From Leisingera methylohalidivorans DSM 14336 (lineage in GTDB: Bacteria > Pseudomonadota > Alphaproteobacteria > Rhodobacterales > Rhodobacteraceae), in assembly GCF_000511355.1 (NCBI RefSeq), contig NC_023146.1:156702-220701 (forward strand): a DNA stretch of 64,000 bases, in the 5' to 3' direction. Of this stretch, positions 34,282 through 43,558 are shown piece by piece. A program made the position numbers and the translations under genes. The number at the start of each line of letters is the position of its first letter. The first letter of the stretch is position 1. The notes beneath the pieces were generated by a model. The model was not told the origin of the DNA. It worked only from the letters and a program-made list of their open reading frames with translations, and ran no database searches.

Positions 34282-36540
34282 ATGCCCCGGACCACGAAAC
34301 TGCCGCTCAAGCTGAAACTGCCGCTGATCATGGTGGGGCTGACGGGGGCCTTCCTGGTCACCGTGTCGCTGCTGATTTATTCAATGGCCGAGCGCAGCAT
34401 CCGGGAGAACGCCTTTGCCGCGCAAAAGATCGAAGCCAAATCCGGTGCCCAGGCCCTGGAATTCCTGATCAAAGCGGCCCGGTCCGATGTTTCCAGCTTG
34501 GCCGGCCAGCCCGCGGTGTTCCGGGCCATCGGAAATTTCGAACGGGTGATCGGCATGGTCGAGGAAGACGACCCCATTGCCTACCTGAGACAGACCTACG
34601 CCGCAGAAAACCCCAACCCAGCGCAGCAGCGCGAGGAGCTGACAGACGCAGGCGACGGCAGCTATTACAATCAGTCGCATGTCACCTATCACCCCACTTT
34701 CCTGCAAAGCCTGCGCCTGAACGGCTATCAGGACCTGTATCTGATCAGCGCCAAGGGGCAGGTGGTCTACTCGGTGAAAAAGCGGGATGATTTCCTGACC
34801 GAAATCGCGCCTGAAGCCGGCAACGGACTGGCCCGAGTCTTCCAAGCTGCCCTGCAGGCAGAGGCTGGCACGGTTGTTGCCGCCGACTTTGCCGCCTACA
34901 GCCACAGCCCTGATGGCGTTGCTGCCTTCATGGCCGCGCCTGTTTTCTCCAAACGCAAACAAGTGGTCGGTGTCATCGCCGTGCAGCTGGGCACCAAGGG
35001 CATCGTCAATGCGCTGACCAGCAATCTGTCGGGCGGCACTCATCAGAACATCTTTGTCGCAAGCAGCGACGGCCTGGCCCGCAGCCCGTCCTCGGTTGAG
35101 GGCTTGTTCCCGGTGCTCCAGAAGATGCCGGACACACCGCAGATTCAGGCCGCCAAGGCGCGCGAAGCGGGCCAGTTCGAGGCGGTTGCCTCCTCGCTCG
35201 GCGAACGCGCCATTGCCCTGGTGATGCCGCTGGAGCTGCCCGGCTTTGACTGGTCTCTGGTGCTGGAAACCGACGAGGACAACGCTTTTGCCGTGGTCGA
35301 GCGCATCCGGCTTATTGCCGCCGGGCTGATCGGCGCCGCGCTGCTGGCGGCCATCGGTGTGTGCTGGCTGGCGGCGCGCAGCGTCACCCGCCCGATCCAT
35401 GCCCTGCGCGAGGCCACCAATGCGCTGGCAGACAGCAACTATGACACCGACATTAAGGGTCGCGACCGCGGTGATGAGCTGGGCGACCTGGCCCGCAGCC
35501 TCGACAGCTTCCGCGGCAAGCTTATTGAGGTCGACGCCGCGGCCGCGCGTGAGGTGGAGGCCGCCCGCCACACCGCTGCCGTGGTCGACAGTATGAGCGC
35601 AGCCTTGTCCGAGCTGCAGCGCGGCAACCTGACCTGCGACATCCAGGCGCCGTTCGACGGGCATTACGAGACCCTGCGGGAAAACTTCAACCGCAGCCTG
35701 GACCGGCTGCGCGGATCTATGAGTGACGTGGCGGAGGCGGCGGAAAACGTCGGGCGCTTTTCCGAGGAACAGCGCGGCGCGGCCACCGAAATGGCCCATC
35801 GCACCGAAAGTCAGGCGGCGACGCTGGAAGAAACCGCAGGCGCCATCCGCGAGCTGACCGGCGGTATCCGCGACACCGCGGCCCAAGCGGGCCGGATGGA
35901 CAAAACCATGCGCGGCGCCCGCGATGAAGCCGAACAAAGCACCGATGTGGTAACATCTGCGGTCGCCGCGATGGATCAGATCCAGGAAGCTTCGTCGGAG
36001 ATTTCAAAGATCATCAACATGATTGACGACATTGCCTTCCAGACCAATCTGCTGGCACTCAATGCCGGGGTTGAGGCTGCCCGCGCAGGTCCCGCCGGCG
36101 CAGGCTTCGCCGTGGTCGCCTCCGAAGTGCGCGCCCTGGCGCAGCGGGCGTCCAATGCGGCCGGGCAGATCAAAGGTCTGACCTCCGCCAGCGAGGAGCA
36201 TGTGGCAAATGGCGTCGCCATGGTGGGCCGCGCAGGCGATGCGCTGACCAGCATCATCGAACAGGTTTCTGCGGTGTCCGGGCTGGTCACCGACATTGCC
36301 GACGGCGTGCGCACCCAATCGCGCGGGCTGCAGAAAATCGACGGTGCCATGCATCAGCTGGACAACATGACCCAGCAGAATGCCGCCATGTCCGAGGAAG
36401 CCGCGGCCGCCAGCCAGCTGCTGCAAAACGAATCGCACAGCCTGACAGATATCATTGGCCGGTTCGATCTGGGCCGCGGCAAAGCAGCCCCCGCCGCCAG
36501 CCAAGGCGTCAACAGAGGCCGCCCCCGCATGAGCGCCTGA
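34282..36540 (+). CDS. methyl-accepting chemotaxis protein
   Basis: 752 residues. A membrane segment at about 14-33 ([18 protein letters not shown]) and another at about 342-366 enclose a periplasmic sensor of some 305 residues, large enough for a double-Cache domain ([32 protein letters not shown]). A HAMP domain follows (about 366-420; [20 protein letters not shown]), then the methyl-accepting signalling domain (about 480-730) with the hairpin tip [20 protein letters not shown]. No C-terminal pentapeptide for CheR/CheB docking is seen. The ligand is unknown. Confidence 0.95.
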   Translation: MPRTTKLPLKLKLPLIMVGLTGAFLVTVSLLIYSMAERSIRENAFAAQKIEAKSGAQALEFLIKAARSDVSSLAGQPAVFRAIGNFERVIGMVEEDDPIAYLRQTYAAENPNPAQQREELTDAGDGSYYNQSHVTYHPTFLQSLRLNGYQDLYLISAKGQVVYSVKKRDDFLTEIAPEAGNGLARVFQAALQAEAGTVVAADFAAYSHSPDGVAAFMAAPVFSKRKQVVGVIAVQLGTKGIVNALTSNLSGGTHQNIFVASSDGLARSPSSVEGLFPVLQKMPDTPQIQAAKAREAGQFEAVASSLGERAIALVMPLELPGFDWSLVLETDEDNAFAVVERIRLIAAGLIGAALLAAIGVCWLAARSVTRPIHALREATNALADSNYDTDIKGRDRGDELGDLARSLDSFRGKLIEVDAAAAREVEAARHTAAVVDSMSAALSELQRGNLTCDIQAPFDGHYETLRENFNRSLDRLRGSMSDVAEAAENVGRFSEEQRGAATEMAHRTESQAATLEETAGAIRELTGGIRDTAAQAGRMDKTMRGARDEAEQSTDVVTSAVAAMDQIQEASSEISKIINMIDDIAFQTNLLALNAGVEAARAGPAGAGFAVVASEVRALAQRASNAAGQIKGLTSASEEHVANGVAMVGRAGDALTSIIEQVSAVSGLVTDIADGVRTQSRGLQKIDGAMHQLDNMTQQNAAMSEEAAAASQLLQNESHSLTDIIGRFDLGRGKAAPAASQGVNRGRPRMSA

Positions 36541-36589
36541 CGTAATACCTGACTGGCTGAGGCTCCGTTTCCGCCAGTCAATAGTCAGC

Positions 36590-36603
36590 CTGCAAATTTG
36601 CAG
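36590..36603. repeat. 14-bp perfect palindrome CTGCAAATTTGCAG
   Basis: It lies 50 bp after the chemoreceptor stop, at the border of the insertion-sequence remnants. A related GATTTGCA-N-TGCAAATC dyad occurs inside the IS3 remnant at 37284-37300. Function unknown. Confidence 0.5.
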
Positions 36604-36716
36604 TGCGATTGCTTAACTTACACCTGATTGAACGACATTCAGGTGGGTAGCGGGGTCCATTCTGGATTGGGTTGCGACAATTCCCCTATGTTGCTGTAAA
36701 GCAAGGAGACTGGGAG

Positions 36717-37095
36717 ATGGCCTATACAGAGCTTGATTTGCATGAAAGGCGTGCAATCGAGGATATGCTGAACGCAAAAATGCCTGTGAGCAAGATCGCA
36801 GCCGCGCTATGCACGCAGGCCGCGCGGCCTTTTTTTCCTGCCGGAGCGCTCCATCCATCAGCGCCCGGAGCGTGTGAAGTCCCGTGAGACATTCGGTGAA
36901 TGGGCAGGCGATCTGATGATCTTCGAACGCGCCCAGGGCAATGCCAACGTCGCCATGCTGGAGCAACGCAAGACGCCGTTTGCCGTCTTGTTCAGAAACC
37001 ACGACGGAAGCACCACACCAGAACGGAGGCGTGGTTCTGCGATCCCCAGGCCCTGGACCTGCACCGTTTCCGTTCCGGTGTGTTGCTCATGTTAG
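36717..37095 (+). mobile_element. IS30-family transposase remnant
   Basis: The frame from the ATG at 36717 starts like IS30 transposases (YTELDLHERRAIEDMLNAKM, PVSKIAAAL) and then breaks near 36815. A second frame restarts with the catalytic-core segment SRETFGEWAGDLMIFERAQG and KTPFAVLFRNHDGSTT, holding the first Asp. Another jump leads to WFCDPQA, normally near the third catalytic residue. About 125 of some 330 codons remain, with internal deletions. It is inactive. Confidence 0.8.
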
Positions 37096-37676
37096 GCGGC
37101 GGTCTTTTCGAAAGCCACGGGTGATTTCCAGCCGATGCCCGAATGCCGTCGGTGCGAGTTGTAAAAACCATTGATGCATTCGAAGACGGCCAGCTCGACC
37201 TCGCGGCGGGTCTGCCAGGTCCGACGCCGGATCAATTCGGCCTCCAGTGACTTGTAGAAGCCCTCGACCGTTGCCCGGCAGGCGATTTGCAATGCAAATC
37301 TGCTGATAGAGGCCGGCTTTTCAAAGCAATTGCCCTTACCGCTCATCGACGGCGCCAGTTCGTGCTTGCGTAAAGGCTTCTGATATTCGCGGGCACAGTA
37401 TTGCGCACCGTGACCGGTGTGGTGAATGCAGCCCGGAGGCGGCCTGCGGATGGCCACGGCCATGTCCAGGGCGCGCAAGGCCAGATCCTGTTTCATCCGG
37501 TTGCTCAGCACCCAGCCGATGACGCGTCGCGAATACAGATCCAGGGTGACAGCAAGATAGGCCCATCCCTCGCGGGTCCAAATATAGGCTATATCTCCCG
37601 CCCATTTCTGGTTTGACGCATTGGCGGTGAAATCCTGACGCAGCGGATTCTGCGCGATATTGAAGCTATGGTCGCT
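37092..37676 (-). mobile_element. IS3-family transposase (OrfB) 3' remnant with a 39-bp insertion
   Basis: The minus strand reads as the C-terminal part of an IS3 OrfB integrase: NQKWAGDIAYIWTREGWAYL (first Asp), then SMSGKGNC, TVEGFYKSLEAELIRRRTW (Glu) and FYNSHRRHSGIGWKSPVAFE. HHTGHGAQYC stands where HSDRGSQYC is usual, so the second catalytic Asp is lost. About 13 extra codons (37272-37310) split the NC...TVEG region without breaking the frame, and they contain the dyad at 37284-37300. The 5' part of orfB and all of orfA are missing; the frame runs directly into a Fic-like fragment. Confidence 0.8.
37284..37300. repeat. GATTTGCA-N-TGCAAATC dyad inside the IS3 remnant
   Basis: Perfect 8-bp arms with a single central base, within the extra 39 bp that interrupt the transposase sequence. 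It may mark a tiny palindromic insertion. Confidence 0.5.
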
Positions 37677-37862
37677 TTCGGGGAGAGCAGCACGCAAGCC
37701 AGCGGAGGCCATTGCCAGCTCGACAGCCAGATCATTCAGGGCCGGGCGGTGTTTGGAGGCCTCCTCGGGGATCAGAGGTTCGATGATGGTGAAGTGTTCT
37801 CCAGCATCAGCCGGTCTAATCGCCCTATATCTTCCCCGGTCAGGTTTCAGGTGTTGAAGGCC
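37674..37862 (-). pseudogene. Fic-family protein N-terminal fragment
   Basis: In the same minus-strand frame, upstream of the IS3 remnant, the text reads RYRAIRPADAGEHFTIIEPL, then IPEEASKHRPALNDLAVELA and SAGLRAALPES. This resembles the N-terminal helical region of Fic-domain proteins, which continue with an NLIEGH segment. Here the similarity stops exactly where the IS3 sequence begins (about 37674), so the gene appears cut by the element. The match is from recollection of the family; no catalytic motif is left. Confidence 0.45.
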
Positions 37863-38351
37863 GTATGTATACCTTTTCCTGTACGGTTTTCAGTTCCGTT
37901 TCTGGTTCCGCGTGAAGCCTGTGCTGCTATTGGTTTCATTTGCGGCAGCCAGCATCTCCGTCGGCGGTGTGGATCTGAAACGCCGCACTTCCGGAAGTTC
38001 CGCAGCTGTCGGCAAAGATGGTATCATCGACGAAGAGCGGCAAGGTTTCCGTCAATCCGGAAAGACCGTGTGGCCAAGGCACAGCGCTGAGGTCCTGTTT
38101 CAAGTGTTTTTACACGTTTTCTGAAACGTCATGGCGTTTCCTGCCCTGTCGGCGCCCACGGGTGGACGCAAGGTCTGACGGCATCGGTGAATAAGCTCTG
38201 ATGCGCGGATTGACTACCGCATGACCGATTGTGCCTCTCGGGGCTATTCCTGTCTTACAACGGGCGTCAACTTGCGTTGGCCACAAAGCGAGTGCCGGAT
38301 ATTCCCTTGCCGGGGACCTCGCGCCCGCCACTGGGCGCATGTGGATTTTTC
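37863..38351. other. 489-bp stretch between mobile-element remnants
   Basis: No gene can be supported. A plus-strand frame at 37912-38124 starts with a signal-peptide-like stretch (MKPVLLLVSFAAASIS) but the rest has no motif, and the region lies among decayed elements. It is probably more degraded insertion-sequence or flanking DNA. Confidence 0.45.
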
Positions 38352-38814
38352 TCAGTGCGCGGGCATGGTGCGTCGCGCGATGCCCCACATGAAAGCCTTC
38401 ATCTCGCGAACGATGGCCGTCGCTATGACGATGTCTTCTTCCCGTTCCGGCGGAGCGCCCGGTAGAGAGCCGTCAGCTGGGACTGCGCCTTCCAGGCGAT
38501 GTCCTGAACGACGGGAGATTTTGCACGCAGGAAATAGAGTTCTCTTGCTTCTGGCCGGGCCTGATAGTGCCATGTCCAAGCCCCATCGATCAGCTTGTGG
38601 CGGACGCAACCGTTGCCTTCCCGGGTGATCCCATTGCGCCGGGTCGTCTTGCCGGTAGAGTACTCGCTGGGCCCGAGCCCGGGATATGCCATCAGCTTCA
38701 CCGGTGTTTCAAACGGCGGACATCGCCGAGCTTGGCTATGAACGTGAGGGCACTGATCAACGCGATGCCGTGCATGGCCTGAAGAGGATTGACGACCAGG
38801 GCCAATGGCCACTC
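38352..38814 (-). mobile_element. IS110-family transposase C-terminal remnant with two frameshifts
   Basis: The minus strand reads in three successive frames as the C-terminal half of an IS110 transposase: ALVVNPLQAMHGIALISALT and AKLGDVRRLKH, then VKLMAYPGLGPSEYSTGKTT and GITREGNGCVRHKLI with IAWKAQSQLTALYRALRRNG, then DIVIATAIVREMKAFMWGIA. Each jump (near 38703 and 38450) is explained by one lost base. The N-terminal RuvC-like half is absent. It is a dead remnant. Confidence 0.8.
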
Positions 38815-38952
38815 GGCCACCAGCGCTTTCAGACGGGGCTTGAGGTTCGCCAGACCGTGCCGCAGCCACACCGGCCGGACGCCGGATGGCGAGACAAAGA
38901 CGCCCAGCTTGCGAAACCCGTTGGGCGAGCGGGCCTGACCATAAGACGGGAA
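38815..38952 (-). mobile_element. IS481-type transposase fragment fused to the IS110 remnant
   Basis: About 46 codons read PSYGQARSPNGFRKLGVFVS and PSGVRPVWLRHGLANLKPRL, which matches the helix-turn-helix part of IS481-type transposases (NELRKRG-VFVSPSGVRSVWLRH pattern). The frame runs without a stop into the IS110 sequence, so one element was joined to or inserted in the other. The family assignment is from recollection. Confidence 0.55.
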
Positions 38953-39046
38953 ACCGGTGGCGTTTTTGGTTGCCGCCCTCGTGTGAATGGCACCCGCTGT
39001 GCGCGGGCCTGCCATCTGGGTGTGCTCTGCCATAGATCTGCTTGAG

Positions 39047-39775
39047 CTAGGCAAAACCAAGGCTGTGTCGCAGGTCGCTTTCCGGCTCGCCTTTGCGGTT
39101 CAAATCCAGGCGGTCCTCAATTCCTTGCAGATGCCGGTCCATAAGTGCGGCGGCCTCATCGGCGCGGCCGTTCAGGACATATTCAGACAGAAGGTTGTGC
39201 TCTTCGACTTCGCAATCGTCTGGCTTCGATTTTTCGTAGATCGCGACAATCAGCGATGAGCGGGCGATCAGTTCGCGGATAAAGCCGGCCATGATGGGGC
39301 TGTCGGCCTGATCGGCAAGTAACTGGTGGTACCGGCTGCAGCGGCGGATCACCTGGGCGGTGTCGCCCGCTTCCCGCGCGGCATGTTCGCCATGCAGGTG
39401 TTCGGTAAGCGCGTGCTGCATCGGCGGATCGCGCCGTTCGGCAGCGCGGCGGATAAGGTGCCCCTCAATGACCCGCCTGGCGCGGAAGACCTCGCGGGCC
39501 TCCTCGACCGATGGCCGGGCAACAAAGGCACCGCGGTTTGCGACCAGCTCGATGACATGGTCCGCCGCGAGCCGCGATAGGGCCGAGCGCACCCGTGTCC
39601 GGCCGACGCCGAACAGGTCGCAGAGCTCATCTTCCTTCAGATGTGTTCCCGGACCCAGCTTGTGATCAACGATGGCGTCGAAGATGCGCGAGTAGATCAG
39701 ATTGCTGTCAACGCGGGCAGGGCTGCCCGAATCTGCTGCTCCACCGTCCGGTTCCGTCCCGATTCGAGCTTTCAT
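39047..39775 (-). CDS. GntR-family regulator (FCD subfamily) of the adjacent ABC/amidohydrolase operon
   Basis: 242 residues from the ATG at 39775 (MKARIGTEPDGGAADSGSPA), with AAGGA upstream. The winged helix-turn-helix (about 25-90) contains LKEDELCDLFGVGRTRVRSA and ELVANRGAFVARPS; the C-terminal FCD domain (about 100-225) keeps the metal-site pattern with D and H residues (RYHQLLADQADSP, EEHNLLSEYVL). FCD regulators usually repress catabolic operons and release DNA on binding a small acid. It is divergent from the ABC operon, with GTATAC dyads between. Confidence 0.93.
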   Translation of the reverse strand: MKARIGTEPDGGAADSGSPARVDSNLIYSRIFDAIVDHKLGPGTHLKEDELCDLFGVGRTRVRSALSRLAADHVIELVANRGAFVARPSVEEAREVFRARRVIEGHLIRRAAERRDPPMQHALTEHLHGEHAAREAGDTAQVIRRCSRYHQLLADQADSPIMAGFIRELIARSSLIVAIYEKSKPDDCEVEEHNLLSEYVLNGRADEAAALMDRHLQGIEDRLDLNRKGEPESDLRHSLGFA

Positions 39776-39851
39776 GGCCTGTCCTTTCTGACGGGATGCC
39801 GTGAAACGGGTCACGGGGTTTTGCCCCAGACATCGCACCATCCGCCAGAAA

Positions 39852-39913
39852 CGTATACCTTTTTTGTCCGAAAACAAAAAGGTTGAATGTATACGATGAT
39901 TGTATACGATGAT
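39852..39913. promoter_or_regulatory. GTATAC repeat cluster, candidate GntR operator
   Basis: ACGTATACC at 39851-39859 and the tandem direct repeat TGTATACGATGAT (39888-39900 and 39901-39913) bring three GTATAC cores into 60 bp. CCTTTTT and AAAAAGG form inverted arms between them. The site lies between the GntR gene and the binding-protein ATG at 39966. FCD-type GntR proteins often bind TNGTNNNACNA-like dyads, which these cores resemble. Confidence 0.6.
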
Positions 39914-39965
39914 TGTTAGCACTGTCGCAAGAAACAGGCAAACTCAGTACAGCATGGAGATAGAA

Positions 39966-41546
39966 ATGACCTTTACATCCCGACTCAAAGCAGGACTGGC
40001 GGCGGGCGCCCTGGCAGCTGTCCTTGCCAGCGCCGCAGGCGCCAATACGCTGCGGATGGCAGATTCAACCGACATCGCGGCGATGGACCCGCACTCAATG
40101 ACCGAAAGCAACACCATCGGTTTCCTCAACCACGTCTACGAGGGGCTGGTGCGTTACAATCAGGATCTTGAGGTCGAGCCGGCGCTTGCGACTTCCTGGG
40201 AATTCATCGAGCCGACGCGCATCCGTTTCACGCTGCGTGAGGGTGTGACTTTCCATAACGGCAATGCGTTCACGGCTGACGACGTTGTCGCCTCTCTGGA
40301 ACGTGCAGCGCATGACAGCTCGCCGGTGAAAAGCAACATTCCCGGCATGAAAGCTGTCGAGAAGATTGATGACTATACTGTGGACGTGGTGCTGGCGGGG
40401 CCGGACCCCATCGTGCTGAACTACCTGACGAACATGCTGATCCTCGACCGGGAGTGGATGGAGGAGCATGACGCCCTGCTGCCTGCCGACATGCGCAGCG
40501 GCCGTGAAAACTATGCAGTGGCCAATTCCAACGGCACCGGGCCGTTCAAGCTGGACAGCCGTCAGCCCGATGCCCGCACCGTTCTGACCGTGCATGAAGG
40601 CTGGTGGGATGAGCCGCAACACAACCTGACCCGTATCGAATTTAGCCCGATCGGCTCAGATGCGACGCGCATTGCAGCACTGCTGTCGGGTGAGCTGGAC
40701 TTCATTACACCCGCGCCGCTGCAGGATATCGAGCGCATCGATCGTTCTGAAGGTGCATCCGTCATTTTGGCCCCGGCGTTGCGCACCATCATGCTGGGCA
40801 TGAACCAGACGGACAAACTGCACAACTCCAACCTGACCGACCGGAATCCGCTGCAGGACCGCCGCGTGCGCGAAGCCCTGTGGCGCGCGATCGACATGGA
40901 GTTGATCCGCAAGAAGATCATGCGTGACCGGTCCCGCAACGCGGCGCTGCTGGTGGCGCCGCCGGTGCCGGGCTACGACGAAGCGCTGGATGTGCTTGTG
41001 CCCGCGGATCCATCCGCGGCCAAGGCGCTGCTTGCGGAGGCCGGATACGCCGACGGGTTCGAGGTCGGCCTGGATTGCCCCAATGACCGCTATGTCAATG
41101 ATGAGGAGATTTGCCAGGCGATCACCGCCATGTGGTCGCGGATCGGCGTGACTGCCAAACTGACGGCGCAGACCAAGTCCAAGCATTTCGAGAAGCTGCT
41201 GGCGGGGTCCTCCGACATCTACATGATGGGCTGGGCAACGCTGCCGATGCTTGACAGCTACAGCGTGCTGTCGTCGTTGCTGCACACGCCGAGCGACCGG
41301 ATGGGTGCCTGGAATCCGGGCCGCTATTCCAACCCGGAAATCGATGCGCTGACCTCCAAGGTCGCGATCGAGCTCGATCCTGAAAGACGCACCGCCATGA
41401 TGAGCGAGGCGCTGAAGATCGCGCGGGACGACGTGGCGATAATTCCGCTGCACCAGCAGCCGCTGGCCTGGGCCGTGCGCGATGGCGTGGATCTGCCAAT
41501 CACCGCCGACAACAAACCCCGGCTCTGGTACGCGAAGATCAACTGA
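39966..41546 (+). CDS. ABC transporter substrate-binding protein (DppA/OppA family, SBP_bac_5)
   Basis: 526 residues from the ATG at 39966, with GGAG upstream. Residues 1-28 are a signal peptide (MTFTSRLKAGLAAGALAAVL, ending ASAAGA). Family marks: DIAAMDPHSMTESNTIGFLN, VTFHNGNAFTADDVVASLER and NGTGPFKLDS. It is the periplasmic receptor of the permease and ATPase genes that follow. This family binds peptides but also opines, glutathione, nickel and many amides. With three amidohydrolases downstream, a cyclic amide or ureido compound is a reasonable ligand. Confidence 0.93.
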   Translation: MTFTSRLKAGLAAGALAAVLASAAGANTLRMADSTDIAAMDPHSMTESNTIGFLNHVYEGLVRYNQDLEVEPALATSWEFIEPTRIRFTLREGVTFHNGNAFTADDVVASLERAAHDSSPVKSNIPGMKAVEKIDDYTVDVVLAGPDPIVLNYLTNMLILDREWMEEHDALLPADMRSGRENYAVANSNGTGPFKLDSRQPDARTVLTVHEGWWDEPQHNLTRIEFSPIGSDATRIAALLSGELDFITPAPLQDIERIDRSEGASVILAPALRTIMLGMNQTDKLHNSNLTDRNPLQDRRVREALWRAIDMELIRKKIMRDRSRNAALLVAPPVPGYDEALDVLVPADPSAAKALLAEAGYADGFEVGLDCPNDRYVNDEEICQAITAMWSRIGVTAKLTAQTKSKHFEKLLAGSSDIYMMGWATLPMLDSYSVLSSLLHTPSDRMGAWNPGRYSNPEIDALTSKVAIELDPERRTAMMSEALKIARDDVAIIPLHQQPLAWAVRDGVDLPITADNKPRLWYAKIN

Positions 41547-41559
41547 TCCTCCCCGCCTG

Positions 41560-41598
41560 GCGGGCTTGCGTGTTCCGGCGCGCAGGCCCGCGCTTTTT
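41560..41598 (+). terminator. terminator-like hairpin between binding-protein and permease genes
   Basis: GCGGGCTTGCG and CGCAGGCCCGC pair (one G-U) across a 10-base loop and are followed by GCTTTTT. It should end most transcripts after the binding-protein gene while some read through to the permeases. Confidence 0.65.
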
Positions 41599-41633
41599 AC
41601 GATGCCAAAAGCCGGCAAATGGAGGACCCTACA

Positions 41634-42602
41634 ATGATCGCTTTTGTTCTGAAGCGGCTGATCCAATCGATCATCGTGATGCTCGCCGTCGCCCTGATCG
41701 CCTTTTCCATGTTCCGTTTCATCGGTGACCCGGTGAACAGCATGCTTCCCGAAAACGCTTCCGCCGAAGACCGGCTGGAACTGCGCGAACAGCTTGGACT
41801 CGACCAGCCGGTCACGGTTCAATTCACGCGCTTCGTCTCCGGCGCCGTGCAGGGTGAATTCGGTATTTCCTACCGCAACAAACGCCCGGTCGCCGAAATG
41901 ATCGCAGAGCGGCTGCCGGCAACCCTGGAATTGGTGCTTGCCGCCGCCGTTTTTGCGCTGCTGCTTGGCGTGCCAATGGGCATCTATGCCGCACTTCATC
42001 CGAAGGGGGTGCTGAGTAACATGCTCAACGTCATCTCGCTGATCGGCATATCGGTGCCAACCTTCGTGACCGGCATCCTGCTGATCCTCGCGTTCTCGGT
42101 TTGGCTGAACTGGCTGCCGTCCTTCGGGCGCGGAGACACAGTTCAGATCGGATGGTGGAGTACCGGGTTCCTGACCGTCAGCGGACTGAAATCCCTGATC
42201 CTTCCGTCGGTGATGCTGGGCCTGTTCCAGGTCACGCTGATCATGCGGCTAGTACGCGCCGAGATGATGGAAGCGCTGCGTTCGGATTTCGTGCGGTTCG
42301 CCCGCGCCCGAGGCCTGACCAACCGGGCGGTGAACTTCGGCCATGCGCTCGGCAACACCCTGATGCCGGTCATCACCATCGTCGGCCTGCAGCTGGGGTC
42401 GATGATCGCCTTTGCGATCATTACCGAGACCGTCTTCCAATGGCCCGGTATGGGGCTCTTGTTCATCCAGGCTGTCAGCTTTGGCGATATTCCGGTGATG
42501 TCCGCTTACCTGGTGATGGTCGCGCTGGTCTTCGTGGCGATCAACATGATCGTCGATCTTCTCTACTTCGCAATCGATCCGCGCCTTTCGGTGCGGGCGT
42601 AA
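41634..42602 (+). CDS. ABC transporter permease (DppB/OppB family)
   Basis: 322 residues from the ATG at 41634 with a GGAGG site. It starts MIAFVLKRLIQSIIVMLAVA, the usual OppB/DppB first membrane segment, and has about six segments in all. The cytoplasmic EAA loop reads EALRSDFVRFARARGLTNRA. It forms half of the membrane channel with the next gene's product, which begins 12 bp downstream. Confidence 0.94.
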   Translation: MIAFVLKRLIQSIIVMLAVALIAFSMFRFIGDPVNSMLPENASAEDRLELREQLGLDQPVTVQFTRFVSGAVQGEFGISYRNKRPVAEMIAERLPATLELVLAAAVFALLLGVPMGIYAALHPKGVLSNMLNVISLIGISVPTFVTGILLILAFSVWLNWLPSFGRGDTVQIGWWSTGFLTVSGLKSLILPSVMLGLFQVTLIMRLVRAEMMEALRSDFVRFARARGLTNRAVNFGHALGNTLMPVITIVGLQLGSMIAFAIITETVFQWPGMGLLFIQAVSFGDIPVMSAYLVMVALVFVAINMIVDLLYFAIDPRLSVRA

Positions 42603-42614
42603 GGGAGACCCAAA

Positions 42615-43547
42615 ATGGCTCTTGAAGTATCCCCCCGATCCCGCCTCTCGGCGTTTCTGAAAAGCGACCTCTTCTATCGCTTCCGCACCTCATATGTCAC
42701 GGTGCTCGCGTCTGCCGTCACCCTGTTCATCGTCCTTGCGGCGCTGCTGGCCCCCTGGATCGCACCGCATGACCCTTTTGATGTCTCGACGCTGAGTCTC
42801 TGGGACAGCGAGCTGCCGCCGGTCTGGGCGGAAGGCGGTGATCCGCGGTTTATCCTCGGCACCGACAACCAAGGGCGCGATGTCCTGTCGGCCATTCTCT
42901 ACGGGTCGCGGATCTCGCTGGCCGTAGGGTTCGTGAGCGTGGCGCTGGCGATGGCAATCGGCATCGTGGTCGGTCTTGTCAGCGGCTATTTCGGCGGCGC
43001 GGTGGATGCGTTCTTCATGCGCATCGCCGATGTCATGCTGAGCTTTCCGACAATCCTGGTGGCGCTGCTGGTCAGCGGCATTGTCCGCGGCGCCCTGCCG
43101 CGCGAGATGCATGACAGTGCGGCTCTGATCGTGCTGGTCTTTGCCATCACCGTCACCACCTGGGTGCAATATGCGCGCACAGTGCGCAGCTCTACCATGG
43201 TCGAGCGCAGCCGCGAGTATGTCTATGCGGCGCAACTGGTGGGCCGGAAGCCCTTCGCCATCTTGTTCAGCCATATCCTGCCCAATGTGATGGGGCCGGT
43301 GCTGGTGATCGCGACGATCAACCTCGCCATGGCGATCCTGATCGAGGCGACTCTGTCCTTCCTCGGCGTCGGCATGCCGCCCACCAACCCGTCGCTTGGC
43401 ACGCTGATCCGCGTCGGCAACGAATACTTGTTCTCGGGCATCTGGTGGGTGGTGATCTTCCCCTCGCTGACGCTGGTGGCGCTGGTGCTGGCGGTCAACC
43501 TGCTGGGCGACTGGCTGCGCGATGCGCTGAACCCGAAGCTGCGCTGA
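42615..43547 (+). CDS. ABC transporter permease (DppC/OppC family)
   Basis: 310 residues with the OppC/DppC pattern: an N-terminal cytosolic stretch and first membrane segment (about 30-50), the ILGTDNQGRDVLSAILYGSR signature, then five more segments. The EAA loop is REYVYAAQLVGRKPFAILFS, and LEATLSFLGVG-type text (IEATLSFLGVGMPPTNPSLG) closes the domain. It pairs with the DppB-like permease. Confidence 0.94.
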   Translation: MALEVSPRSRLSAFLKSDLFYRFRTSYVTVLASAVTLFIVLAALLAPWIAPHDPFDVSTLSLWDSELPPVWAEGGDPRFILGTDNQGRDVLSAILYGSRISLAVGFVSVALAMAIGIVVGLVSGYFGGAVDAFFMRIADVMLSFPTILVALLVSGIVRGALPREMHDSAALIVLVFAITVTTWVQYARTVRSSTMVERSREYVYAAQLVGRKPFAILFSHILPNVMGPVLVIATINLAMAILIEATLSFLGVGMPPTNPSLGTLIRVGNEYLFSGIWWVVIFPSLTLVALVLAVNLLGDWLRDALNPKLR

Positions 43548-43558
43548 AAGGAATGACG

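Noticed and set aside
37912..38124. Small plus-strand frame with a signal-peptide-like start
   Set aside because: No domain, no convincing ribosome site, and it lies among decayed mobile elements.
39888..39913. Tandem TGTATACGATGAT units as a phage attachment site
   Set aside because: No integrase or tRNA gene is adjacent and the position between a GntR gene and its target favours an operator.
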